Assembly: GCA_963753105.1 (NCBI GenBank)
Contig: CAVWBD010000004.1
Coordinates: forward strand, 1 to 64,000
Direction: 5' to 3'
Length of the DNA: 64,000 nucleotides
Source: SZUA-36 sp963753105
GTDB lineage: Bacteria; Pseudomonadota; Gammaproteobacteria; Xanthomonadales; SZUA-36
Within the stretch, counting starts at the first letter, position 1; every line of letters starts with the position of its first letter. Below, piece after piece: positions 10,086-18,225 of this stretch. The translations under genes were made by a program, and so were the position numbers. A model generated the notes under the pieces. The model saw nothing but the letters and a program-made list of their open reading frames with translations. It made no database searches and had not been told where the DNA came from.

Positions 10086-10836
10086 TTAATCCAAAGGAGA
10101 GAAAAGCTTGCTCTTGTATATGCCCCACCGGTGGAGGCGGAACAATACGGAAGTAGCGATCACGCCAAGGCCGTATTGTGCCGAATCCAACAGATTGATT
10201 GAAGACGAGTCATCTGCATAACGGGTAGGGCAGGAGATTTCACCGATGTCATAACCCGGCGTAGATGATCTGCGCCAGCATCTGGTTATCAAACAGGAAA
10301 TTATCCGAGTTATCTTCCAGCGGCAGGCGTTCCAGGACCTCGCGGGTGAAAGCGCGGTAGCCGGTGTGGTATTCGGACAGCTTGTAGTTCAGCAACAGGT
10401 TCTGGAAGGCCGTCAGAAGCCGGTTGGACAGGTACTTGTAAATTGGCATGCCGCCCTTGAGTGCGCCTTTGCCCAGGATGCGTGAGCCCATCGCACAATC
10501 GAACATGCCCTGTGACAGCAACGAGGCCATCGATGTGCACAGCTTTGGTGTGTACTGGTAATCGGGGTGCAGCATGATGACGACATCGGCGTCGAGTTCC
10601 AGCGCGGCCCGGTAACAGCTTTTCTGGTTGCCGCCGTAGCCCTTGTTTTCTTCATGCGTGATGACATGCGTGATGCCGAGGTTTCTGGCCACCTCTGACG
10701 TATTGTCATAGCTCTTGTCATCCACCAGGATGATATCGTCAACGATATCGTGCGGGATTTCCCGGTAGGTTTTTTCAAGGGTCGTGGCGGCGTTGTAGGC
10801 CGGCATTACAACGACAATTTTTTTGTTGTTCAGCAT
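10086..10836 (-). CDS. Family 2 glycosyltransferase, dolichol-phosphate-mannose synthase type (one frameshift)
   Basis: From ATG 10836 the protein reads MLNNKKIVVVMPAYNA, then ILVDDKSYDNT and MLHPDYQYTP, which are the nucleotide-sugar and acceptor motifs of GT2 polyprenyl-phosphate glycosyltransferases. ENKGYGGNQK and AMGSRILG follow. A frame break near 10260 after AQIIYAG moves into a frame beginning YDIGEISCPTRY and ending KLFSPLD. The combined length is about 249 residues, normal for this type without a membrane domain. It would transfer a sugar from a nucleotide donor to a lipid carrier in the cytoplasm. The donor and acceptor are not evident from context. Confidence 0.82.
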
Positions 10837-10963
10837 TTTTACGTGTACCTTGTGATCACCCATTATAATTGGTTTGGTTCGATTGGTTATTAGCTTGGGT
10901 TGGCCGTTGCGTTATTCGGGGCCGTCATTCGAACCGGGATATACAATAAAAAAGGAGCGATTT

Positions 10964-11284
10964 ATGTGTGCCAGGAGCCTGATTACCGCCCTGATGTTCA
11001 TATTATTGATGGTGGCCGCACCGGTGCACGCCGGGGGTGATCCTGCCAGGGGTAGCGAGTTGCGCGGCGAGTGTTCCGACTGCCACGGTGAAGATGGCAT
11101 GGGGGACGAGGAATACCCCAGGCTCGCCGGTCTGGATGAAGCCTACCTGCTTGAGCAGATGAAGCTGATACAAAAAGGCGAGCGCTCCGAAAACGCCGAA
11201 ATGATGCTGTGGTTTTTCGAGGACCTCGATGAGCAGGACCTGGAAGACCTGGCAGCATATTTTGCTTCGTTGGATGGTGAGTAG
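10964..11284 (+). CDS. Cytochrome c553-type monoheme protein
   Basis: The start at 10964 is chosen because AAAGGAG lies seven bases upstream and a Sec signal peptide follows (ALMFILLMVAAPVHAG). The mature part is about 80 residues with one heme site (CSDCH, then GEDGMGDEEYPRLAG), a C-terminal axial methionine candidate (AEMMLWFF), and a class I c553 finish (DLEDLAAYFASLDG). It is a periplasmic soluble electron carrier. The gene is divergent from the glycosyltransferase and is followed within a few bases by a HigB/HigA module. Confidence 0.88.
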   Translation: MCARSLITALMFILLMVAAPVHAGGDPARGSELRGECSDCHGEDGMGDEEYPRLAGLDEAYLLEQMKLIQKGERSENAEMMLWFFEDLDEQDLEDLAAYFASLDGE

Positions 11285-11290
11285 GGGTAG

Positions 11291-11590
11291 GTTGGAATTA
11301 TTGCACTTAAAACCATTAAGGAATTTTGGACAAAATCTGCATACAGCGATAGCGCGCAAGCGCTTAAATCATGGTATGCCATTGCCAGGCATGCCGATTG
11401 GGCAAGCCCGCACGACGTCAAGGCTCAGTTTGGGAATGCGAGCATTATTGAAGATAACCGGGTCGTTTTTAACATTGCAGGAAACAAGTACCGCTTAATC
11501 GTTAAGTTCAATTATCCGTATCGCGTGGGCTATATAAGGTTCATTGGTACGCACAAGCACTACGACGCTATTGACGAAGGAACAATTTGA
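11291..11590 (+). CDS. higB: HigB-family mRNA interferase toxin, without a canonical start codon
   Basis: An open frame of 99 codons ends at 11590 and encodes IIALKTIKEFWTKSAY, SWYAIARHADWASPHDVKAQ, VVFNIAGNKYRLIVKFNY and RFIGTHKHYDAID. These are the conserved blocks of HigB ribosome-dependent mRNA endonucleases, which usually begin M-x-I-I-A-L-K. In this frame TAG precedes GTT GGA ATT ATT, so there is no ATG, GTG or TTG. Either an indel hid the start, an ATT codon is used, or the toxin is silenced. The stop overlaps the ATG of the downstream antitoxin (TGATG). Confidence 0.8.
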   Translation, partial: VGIIALKTIKEFWTKSAYSDSAQALKSWYAIARHADWASPHDVKAQFGNASIIEDNRVVFNIAGNKYRLIVKFNYPYRVGYIRFIGTHKHYDAIDEGTI

Positions 11591-11955
11591 TGGACATCAG
11601 ACCAATCCGTACAAATGCAGACTACAAAGCCGCGTTGAGTCGTGTAGATGCTTTGATGGATGCTGAATTTGGCACGCCCGATGGTGATGAACTGGATGTC
11701 CTGGTTACGTTGTTAGGGGCTTACGAACAGGCACATTTTGCGATCGGTGCACCTGATCCGATCGAGTTCATAAAAAACGCCATGGAGTTCATGGGCGTGA
11801 AACAAGCAGACCTGGCCGCGGTGCTAAGTTCGCGATCCCGAGCGTCAGAGATTCTGAACCGCCGCCGCCCGTTAACGCTGGACCAAATCCGGAAGATTTC
11901 ATCTGGCCTGCAGCTTCCGGCTGATCCGCTGATTAGTGAGTATGAGCTTCGGTAG
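11590..11955 (+). CDS. higA: HigA-type antitoxin with C-terminal HTH
   Basis: The 121-residue protein has an N-terminal helical part (YKAALSRVDALMDAEF), a conserved ELDVLVTLLGAYEQAHFAIG block, and a C-terminal XRE helix-turn-helix (MGVKQADLAAVLSSRSRAS, then EILNRRRPLTLDQI). This architecture is characteristic of the HigA family paired with HigB_toxin proteins. The ATG overlaps the toxin stop, so translation is coupled. The stop is followed within eight bases by a long BIME array. It is intact, while its toxin partner lacks a clear start. Confidence 0.87.
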   Translation: MDIRPIRTNADYKAALSRVDALMDAEFGTPDGDELDVLVTLLGAYEQAHFAIGAPDPIEFIKNAMEFMGVKQADLAAVLSSRSRASEILNRRRPLTLDQIRKISSGLQLPADPLISEYELR

Positions 11956-11962
11956 GTGAATA

Positions 11963-12484
11963 AATCGCGAGCAGCGGAGCTGCTCCCTCCTACAAAAAGC
12001 CAATCGCAAGCAGCGGAGCTGCTCCCTCCCACAAAAAACTAATCGCGAGCAGCAGAGCTGCTCCCTCCTACAGGTGAGGATAAATGTAGGAGGGGCCAGC
12101 TTGCTGGCCGCGATAGAGCAAGGGACATTAATTTCAACAATCGCGAGCAGCAAAGCTGCTCCCTCCTACAAAAAGCCAATCGCGAGCAGCGGAGCTGCTC
12201 CCTCCTACAAAAAGCCAATCGCGAGCAGCGAGAGCTGCTCCCTCCTACAAAAAGCCAATCGCGAGCAGCGAGAGCTGCTCCCTCCTACAAAAAGCCAATC
12301 GCGAGCAGCAGAGCTGCTCCCTCCTACAAAAAGCCAATCGCGAGCGAGCGCGGCCAGCTCTTACAAAAAGCCAATCGCGAGCAGTGGGCTGCTCACTCTT
12401 GACGAAAAGCCAATCGCGAGCAGCAAGGCTGCTCCCTCCTACAGGAAGGTCATTCGCGAGCAGCAAAGCTGCTCCCTCCTACAA
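11963..12484. repeat. BIME array 3, mostly tandem B-type REPs
   Basis: About eleven B-type hairpins (gcagcggagctgc and variants with gcagcgagagctgc) follow each other with a short AAAAAGCCAATCGCGAG linker and a period of about 43 bases. One A-type copy with hairpin ggccagcttgctggcc is included. Two copies near 12340-12410 are degenerate. This organisation (one-sided head-to-tail) differs from arrays 1 and 2. It ends six bases before the stop of the octaheme cytochrome gene. Confidence 0.93.
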
Positions 12485-12490
12485 TTGCTT

Positions 12491-14070
12491 TTACTGCGTC
12501 AATATTGCCGGGTTGTTCATCATGCTCGGGCATGAATGACCCGAAATCGTCAGGTCGCGTGTCAGGTCATAACCGTATTCCGCGTATCCCAGCGTAATCA
12601 TTTCAGCATTTGGCGTGGCGACAAACGTGGCTGTTCCGCAGGTATCGATCATTAATTCTCCCGTACCCCACGGCGTGCGTACCACATCGTCCGGAACGAA
12701 GCCGGATCCGAAATTCGTGCCCTCGGGAATCTGCAGGTCCAGGGTGACGGTGTTGAGCCCCGGATCGATCGTCTTGGCGCCGATCAGCCACGCCTGGTTG
12801 CCGGCGGTGCCGAAGGTGTAGAAGGATACAACCACGAAAATCCGACCATTGGCGCGGTAGGAAATGTCAATCAGGAAGCCCTCGCCGCTACGGCTACTGC
12901 CGCTCCAATAGTGACCGCTGGAGCCCGGGGTGATACCGGCGTAGTGCAACTCGGGTAGGGGTTGTTCCTGGTCATCCTCCTCCATGCCGTGAAAGTTCTT
13001 GGCAAAGCGGGCCAGTTCCGGCAGCGCGGTGGTTTCATGGCAACCCTTGCAGGCAAAGTCCAGGGTGACGGCTGCTTCGCCCTCTCCGTCCAGTGTTACG
13101 AAATCGCCTCCAGCCGTGAACAGGCTGGCGTTCGGGTCAGTGTTGATGCGGAACAGGTGGGTCTTGGTGTCGCCCTGGTAAGGGCCCAGCGGTTCGCCGG
13201 ACAAGGTCGCCTGGGACATGTGGCAGTCCGTGCAGGTTACGCCGTAGTCAGCCATGACGTTGTCTTGGTACGCGGTGGCGATTGTGGCGTGACAGTTCTC
13301 GCACGCAAAGCCTTCCCTGATGGAGTATTCACTGCGCTTGTGCGGGTCGTGGCAGGTGGAACATTTCTGTTCGTCGTGCGGGCTGGCCATCAGCTCGTTG
13401 TACTGCGCGCCGTTCACGATAAAGCCGTTAGCCGCAGCGATGGCGTTCGTTTCGCCCGGGGCGGCGGCCTTGTGGTGGCACGCGCCGCAGGCCGCGGAGG
13501 AATCGTCAATGCGGCCGGGGCCGGTCATGTGGCCCTCGCCGCCGTTGTTGCCGTGGCATTGCTCACACTGGACGCCGCCGGCATCGAAGGTGCCCTGTAT
13601 GCCGGGCAGATTGTCCTGGTTACCGCTCGCGACCCAGTTGGTCGTGTGACATGCGCCGCAATCGTAGGGCTTATTGGCCTCGCCGGGGTGGAAGTCCGAC
13701 CAGTTGCCGGTCAGCAGGTTGAACTGGTTGTTCCCTGCACCGTCACCGGTCGTGGTGATGATGTAGCCACCGTCATCAAGGTAAATCACTCTCCGTCCGA
13801 AGCCGCCGACGACCCAGGTGATATCGTCCCACTTGAAGCCGGCGGGCAGGGGGATGGAGCGATTCTTGGCGTCCTCGCTGCGCATCAGCATGTAGGGGTG
13901 ACCCGATGCGCTCCAGTCGCTGAATTCTTCTTCATGGCAGTTTTGGCAGTATTCCGCACCCTGGAACTGGGCGTGCGCGGGCCGGGTGCTGCGAACACTG
14001 CAAAAATAATGAGCAGGCTGGCAAGGCTCGCCATTCGATATTTTTCTAATAATAATTTGTTGATACTCAC
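12491..14070 (-). CDS. Octaheme c-type cytochrome with C-terminal non-heme domain (one frameshift)
   Basis: The start is the GTG at 14070, with GAGGAG seven bases upstream and an N-terminal hydrophobic leader (SLASLLIIFAVFAA). A frame break near 13980 leads into PAHAQFQGAEYCQNCH. Downstream are CGACH, CEQCH, CGACH, CSTCH, CENCH, CTDCH and CKGCH, giving eight CXXCH sites. The first part (YCQNCHEEEFSDWSASGH) resembles the cytochrome c554/octaheme reductase group. After residue 350 there are no hemes; instead there is a domain starting YWSGSSRSGEGFLIDISY that resembles beta-rich domains of other exported gammaproteobacterial proteins. It is probably a periplasmic electron carrier or reductase; the substrate is unknown. 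Confidence 0.82.
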
Positions 14071-14370
14071 TGTCGTCTCCTCGAAAGACAAAAAATATAC
14101 CAGACGCATATTCAATGGCTATTGAACTGTAGTCGTCAATCTAAATCAAACGTTTTTATGATGTATGTCAAATTCATCTATTTGAACAAGCAATATAACC
14201 GTAATTTGGCCCTGGTTAACAATTAATCTGGAATTAACCGTGTTTTTATCCTTTGGCCAGGCTTTGTTGAGGGCAGAGTGGGGCATAGGTTGGGAATACC
14301 GTGGGAGCGACGTTTACGTCGCGATTTCGCGGAGAGGGAGAGGCGCGGTCCTACAAGGCGTTGGTTTCTG

Positions 14371-14552
14371 TAGGAGGGGCCGGCTTGCTGGCCGCGATGA
14401 GAACAAAGGGCACTAATTTCAATAATCGCGAGCAGCGAAGCTGCTCCCTCCTACAGGTGAGAGTAAATGTGAGGAGGGACCGGCTATGCCGGTCGCGATA
14501 GAACAAAGGCCATTAATTTCAATAATCGCGAGCAGCGAAGCTGCTCGCTCCT
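14371..14552. repeat. BIME array 4, left part, interrupted by IS110
   Basis: The sequence contains an A-type copy with hairpin ggccggcttgctggcc, a B-type copy (gcagcgaagctgc), an A copy with accggctatgccggt, and a final B copy whose 3-prime arm is cut at CT 14551-14552 by the IS110 left end. The missing end of the same REP resumes at 15794 on the far side of the element. Confidence 0.92.
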
Positions 14553-14574
14553 TGTATCTTGACCCTGTGTTCGA

Positions 14575-14760
14575 GATTAGTTGTTAAGCTGGTTTCGAAT
14601 CCCGGGGTGAAACCGTTCGCTCCTGAAGGCTTTGACCTTGATCTGTAGAGTGGTTCCCCCGCCTTAGTTGCCTACGCCGGAGAGTATCCGAGACCTCGAG
14701 TCTGTATCACAAGGTATGCAAGCACATGTGGAAGGTCAGGGGAACCGGGGTTCAATGTAA
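14575..14760 (+). ncRNA. Bridge RNA of the IS110 element (target- and donor-binding loops readable)
   Basis: The 5-prime hairpin GGTTTC/GAAACC is at 14591-14614. Target loop: GTTCGCTCCT (14615-14624) matches the top strand left of and through the core (GCTCGCTCCT) in 9 of 10 positions. CTGTAG (14643-14648) is complementary to CTACAG at the right target. The two guides are split by an AAGG/CCTT hairpin. Donor loop: GAGAGTATC (14680-14688) equals the right end of the element (15786-15794). ACAAG (14709-14713) is complementary to CTTGT at core plus left end, and a CGAG/CTCG hairpin lies between. GGTTCCCC (14652-14659) pairs with GGGGAACC (14739-14746) to close the donor loop. The layout follows the IS621 bridge RNA. 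Exact RNA ends are inferred. Confidence 0.85.
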
Positions 14761-14781
14761 TCCGTTGACCAGGAGTTGACA

Positions 14782-15778
14782 ATGAGCCAGATCGGAATCG
14801 ATGTATCCAACGAGGTCTTTGACGTTTCCATGGTTTCTGACCGTGGGCCTGTACGACGTCAGTTCCACAACACCCCTGCGGGACACCGCAGCTTCATCTG
14901 TTGGGCATTACGCCATGCCAAATCGACCAGAATTTGTATGGAAGCGACCGGTATCTATCATCTGCAGCTCGCTTTGGAGCTACATCGACATCCGAATATC
15001 GAGCTGATGCTGGTCAACCCGTGTGCTGCCCGGCGCTTTGTCCAGGCGCACATGGTGCGTGCCAAAACCGATGCCATCGATGCCGATGGTTTATTGCTGT
15101 TCCTGCAACGCATGCCGTTCCATCCCTGGTCCGCTCCGCCGGAACAGGTACTGCAGTTGCAGAGCCTGACCCACCGGATGACGCAACTGGACAAAGAAAT
15201 CACGCGTGAACGTTGTCGCTTGCATGCTGCTCGTAAGGCCGGGCCACATACCCGCCTGGTGCAAGTAGGACATCCAGGCTCATAGCAAACAACTTGAGCG
15301 GCGCCTGGAGCGTATCAAACGATATGCTATTGATCTCGTCCATGATGATGCACAACTGGCGGAGGATGCCCGGCTCATTGATAGTGCTCCAGGCTTTGCC
15401 GAACTCAGCTCAACCAAGTTATTGGCCGAACTGGCCACACTGCCGGATGACATGATGCCTGCTCAGTGGGTTGCACATGCTGGGCTGGATCCTCGTGCCT
15501 GCGAGTCCGGTTCTTCACTCCGGCCACCGCGGCATATCTCAAAGCAAGGCAACGTGCGAATCCGCGCGGCCTTGTACATGCCTGCACTGGTCGCAGCGCA
15601 TCGAGACCCGAATGTCTCAGCGTATTACCAGGCGCTTCTTGCCAGGGGGAAACCCAAAATGGTTGCTCTAACGGCTGTTATGCGTCGCTTGCTCCACGCC
15701 CTGTGGGGCATGCTGCACCACCGACAGGTGTGGGATGGGGATAAGTTCTATCGTCTGCAATCCCCCGTCACCGCTTGA
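14782..15778 (+). CDS. IS110-family transposase/recombinase (frameshifted)
   Basis: The ATG at 14782 is preceded by AGGAG. The N-terminal RuvC-like DEDD domain shows IGIDVSNEVFDV, CMEATGIYH and AKTDAIDADGL. The C-terminal Tnp2 domain shows WVAHAGLDPR and RHISKQGNVRIRAALYMPAL, which includes the conserved catalytic-serine region. An extra G near 15266 in GTAGGACAT ends the first frame at GHPGS; removing it gives QVDIQAHSKQLERRLERI and an open frame of about 332 residues, normal for the family. The enzyme would perform RNA-guided strand exchange between element and target. The frameshift may be an assembly error, so activity cannot be judged. Confidence 0.92.
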
Positions 15779-15793
15779 CGGGGGAGAGAGTAT

Positions 15794-16066
15794 CTACAGG
15801 TGAGAGTAAATGTAGGAGGGGCCGCTCCCGCGCATCCCTGCGCTCGCGGCATACCGTTCATCCTGAACATAACCGGCTATGCCGGTCGCGATAGAACAAG
15901 GGCCATTAATTTCAATAATCGCGAGCAGCGAAGCTGCTCCCTCCTACAAAAAGCCAATCGCGAGCAGCGAAGCTGCTCCCTCCTACAAAAAGCCAATCGC
16001 GAGCAGCGAAGCTGCTCCCTCCTACAAAAAGCCAATCGCGAGCAGCGAAGCTGCTCCCTCCTACAG
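15794..16066. repeat. BIME array 4, right part
   Basis: It begins with the 3-prime end of the REP split by IS110, then an A-like copy fused to a GC-rich block (GCTCCCGCGCATCCCTGCGC) and a CATACCGTTCATCCTGAACA motif. These also occur at 18031-18088 and in part at 8126-8150. An A hairpin and four B-type copies (gcagcgaagctgc) with AAAAAGCCAATCGCGAG linkers follow. Confidence 0.92.
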
Positions 16067-16086
16067 CGTTGTGCTTGTTTGAACAC

Positions 16087-16116
16087 AAAAAAAAGCCCCG
16101 GAATCCGGGGCTTTTT
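16087..16116. terminator. Rho-independent terminator (bidirectional shape)
   Basis: An eight-base stem AGCCCCGG/CCGGGGCT with loop AAT is flanked by eight A on one side and five T on the other. On the minus strand it lies just after the stop of the triheme cytochrome at 16135. Confidence 0.9.
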
Positions 16117-16134
16117 CGTAGAACGTGGTTATCG

Positions 16135-16446
16135 CTATTCTTTTGCCGGAACCTCGTCGTGGCATTCCAGGCAATCGACTTGTGGATCACCTTCCAACAT
16201 ATCGTGCTCGAGGTCTTCAATATAGGTATGGCAATCGATGCAAGCAAAACCTTCATGGTCTTCAACGAAGAAGCCACCAGCAGGATTGTGTACCTGGGGA
16301 ACTGCCGGATCGCTGGGTGGTGCGCGATCGGCGTCATCGTGGCAGTCCATGCAGACAGCGGGATCAGTCAGATCCTCGGCGATAACTGGTGCGCTGAAGC
16401 CGAGAGTCAGCAGTGAAATCAAAAGTGCGATTCTAAAAGATGTCAT
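16135..16446 (-). CDS. Small triheme c-type cytochrome
   Basis: The 103-residue protein has a signal peptide (LLISLLTLGFSAPVIA|ED) and three heme sites in about 80 mature residues: CMDCH, CIDCH and CLECH. Extra histidines (QVHNPAGG, EDHEGF, LEHDML) could be sixth ligands. The size fits a periplasmic shuttle. The gene stands alone with its own terminator. CTGAACCGGGTCAA at 16511-16524 upstream is one base from an FNR-type box. A specific redox partner cannot be named. Confidence 0.85.
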   Translation of the reverse strand: MTSFRIALLISLLTLGFSAPVIAEDLTDPAVCMDCHDDADRAPPSDPAVPQVHNPAGGFFVEDHEGFACIDCHTYIEDLEHDMLEGDPQVDCLECHDEVPAKE

Positions 16447-16696
16447 GGTAAATCCTCTTATTTATCAGTGACTGTCCGGTACAGTATGGGACTTTGTGTT
16501 TGAACCTAAGCTGAACCGGGTCAAATTTCTTGCGTTGCCGCGTAGATACATCAGCGGCGATATTATTACATGATTTCCGGCATCAAAAACATAATCTTTT
16601 TATGAATTTAGGTGCCGCTCGTAAACAAGAATGAATGTCATCCGCATCAATCTATTAACTGGTGGTTTTACTTATAGAAAAGTAGGTGAAACAAAT

Positions 16697-16772
16697 GGAG
16701 GAGGGAGCAGCTTTGCTGCTCGCGATTGATTCAAATCCAAAAATCGCGACCGTTAAGCTGGTCCCTCCTACG
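16697..16772. repeat. Isolated REP pair
   Basis: An A-orientation REP with hairpin gcagctttgctgc is followed, after a 20-base spacer, by an inverted REP with a degenerate hairpin (accgttaagctggt). It is a single BIME unit between two cytochrome genes. Confidence 0.85.
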
Positions 16773-16798
16773 AGGGCATCACCGTTTCCGCAGGATAA

Positions 16799-17899
16799 TT
16801 ATTGCGAGGCGTACCAGGCTGCAATGGCCTCGATCATGTCATCACTGTAGCGTGCGCTCATCTTGTGCATCATCGAGTTGTCGCGGTCCTCGTGGCGGTA
16901 TTCCTTCATGGACTTGACCAGGTACTCGTAGCTCTGGCCCTGCAACAAGGGCACGTTGACCTTGCGCTCACCGGAGGGCGGGTTGTGGCAACGATCACAC
17001 TTTGCAGCAATTTCCGCGCCGGAAATCTCATCCTCAACCGAAGCCTCCAGTCCCTGGGTGGAATAATACGCGGCAATGTCTTTGATCTGTTCGTCGGTGC
17101 GTTCCGGCATATCGGCTTCGTCAACCCGTTCGTGTTCCCGGTAGGCTTTGATGGCGCTAACCAGGTAAACCGGTTCCTGTCCAGCCAGGCTGGGTGTCAT
17201 CGGGTCATGGCTGATGCCGCCTGCTCCATGGCACTTACCGCAACCTGCGGAGGCTGTTTTGCCCATCGCGGGATCACCAAAAGGCGGGGCTTCGCGTGCC
17301 GGGGCGGACTGGGCTGCGAAATACATGGCCATTTTTTCAATATCAACCTGCTCCAACCCTGACAGCATGTCCACCTTGTCCTGGTGGCCTCGATCGCCGC
17401 TCTTGTACCCCTGGGTTGATATGATCAGGTAGGCGGGTTGCTGGCCGGCCAGGCTGGGAATACCTTGCGTGGTGCTGATGCCCTTGTCGCCGTGGCATTC
17501 TTCGCACAGGGCGGCGACCGTGGCGCCTTCCATGTACGAAGTATTGGCAACCGGTGCGCTCTCAACGGGATCCAGCGGCGGCAGGCTGGCATAGTAAGTG
17601 GCGATATTGAGGATATCCGCTTCACTCATGCCGGCAGTCATATCCTGCAACGCTGCATGCATGCGCCCGCCATCGCGATAAGCGTGCATGGCCTCTACCA
17701 GGTACTGCACAGGCTGTGCAGTGAGGTTGGGAATTTCGGTAGTGGCGCCACGCCCATCCATGTCGTGGCAATCCGAACACTCAGTCTCAGCAATGACTCG
17801 CCCGGCGTCGATGTCTGCGACTGGCTCAACAGGGTCAGACGCCTTGCCACACGCTGTCAGTAAAGTAATTGCCACGATGCCATACAGGATGTTTCTCAT
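16799..17899 (-). CDS. Tetraheme lipoprotein of four cytochrome c553-like domains
   Basis: The 366-residue protein has a lipobox (GIVAITLLTACGKA) and four tandem class I cytochrome modules of about 85 residues. Their heme sites are CSDCH, CEECH, CGKCH and CDRCH. Each module continues with a PxLxxQ-x-YL motif (NLTAQPVQYL, SLAGQQPAYL, SLAGQEPVYL, LLQGQSYEYL) and ends with an IAxYYA-like helix. The internal repetition indicates duplication of a c553 unit. It would be membrane-anchored in the periplasm and relay electrons between membrane oxidoreductases and soluble carriers. It is intact and stands as a single gene between REP clusters. Confidence 0.9.
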   Translation of the reverse strand: MRNILYGIVAITLLTACGKASDPVEPVADIDAGRVIAETECSDCHDMDGRGATTEIPNLTAQPVQYLVEAMHAYRDGGRMHAALQDMTAGMSEADILNIATYYASLPPLDPVESAPVANTSYMEGATVAALCEECHGDKGISTTQGIPSLAGQQPAYLIISTQGYKSGDRGHQDKVDMLSGLEQVDIEKMAMYFAAQSAPAREAPPFGDPAMGKTASAGCGKCHGAGGISHDPMTPSLAGQEPVYLVSAIKAYREHERVDEADMPERTDEQIKDIAAYYSTQGLEASVEDEISGAEIAAKCDRCHNPPSGERKVNVPLLQGQSYEYLVKSMKEYRHEDRDNSMMHKMSARYSDDMIEAIAAWYASQ

Positions 17900-17947
17900 G
17901 AAATACCTCGCTAGCTGGTCATGATGAGTATACAGCCTGCCAAGACA

Positions 17948-18222
17948 TAATCGCGAGCAGCAAAGCTGCTCCCTCCTACGGGTGAGGGTAAATGTGGGAG
18001 TGGTCCCACAAAGAAGGTATGTTTTCTGTAGGAGGGGCCGCTCCCGCGCATCCCTGCGCTCGCGGCATACCGTTCATCCTGAACATAACCGGCTATGCCG
18101 GTCGCGATAGCACAAAGGCCGTTAATTTCAATAATCGCGAGCAGCAAAGCTGCTCCCTCCTACAAAAGCCAATCGCGATGACAAAAAGCCAATCGCGAGC
18201 AGCAAAGCCGACCCCTCCAACA
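17948..18222. repeat. REP cluster 5
   Basis: A B-type copy (gcagcaaagctgc), a linker, the GC-rich GCTCCCGCGCATCCCTGCGC block with CATACCGTTCATCCTGAACA, an A hairpin (ccggctatgccgg), and two more B-type copies, the last degenerate. It ends at the stop of the multiheme cytochrome b fusion gene. Confidence 0.9.
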
Positions 18223-18225
18223 GGG

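Larger units (their letters stand above)
14553..15793 (+). mobile_element. IS110-family insertion sequence inserted in a REP
   Basis: The ends are defined by rejoining the flanks. Left CT (14551-14552) and right CT (15794-15795) are the duplicated core, and removing 14553-15793 plus one CT restores a REP 3-prime end (GCTCGCTCCTACAGG) with one mismatch to the other copies. The element is 1241 bases long and has no terminal inverted repeats or longer target duplication, as expected for IS110. It holds a noncoding left end of about 230 bases with a bridge-RNA-like structure and one transposase gene broken by a one-base insertion. Confidence 0.9.

Noticed and set aside
8150..12484. CRISPR array
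   Set aside because: Repeats are palindromic, alternate in orientation, have near-identical spacers, and no cas genes are present. They are BIMEs.
12962..14125. 387-residue open frame on the plus strand
   Set aside because: It is antisense to the octaheme cytochrome, with low-complexity Val/Ala/Gly content and no homology signature. It is a GC-rich shadow frame.
14138..14160. FNR-type box upstream of the octaheme gene (TTGATTTAGATTGA on the minus strand)
   Set aside because: The second half is TTGA rather than TCAA, so it is not an inverted repeat. Only a half-site is present.
14213..14238. GGTTAA...TTAACC inverted repeat as a regulator site
   Set aside because: The arms are short and AT-rich, the position is ordinary, and no second copy was found, so it was not called.
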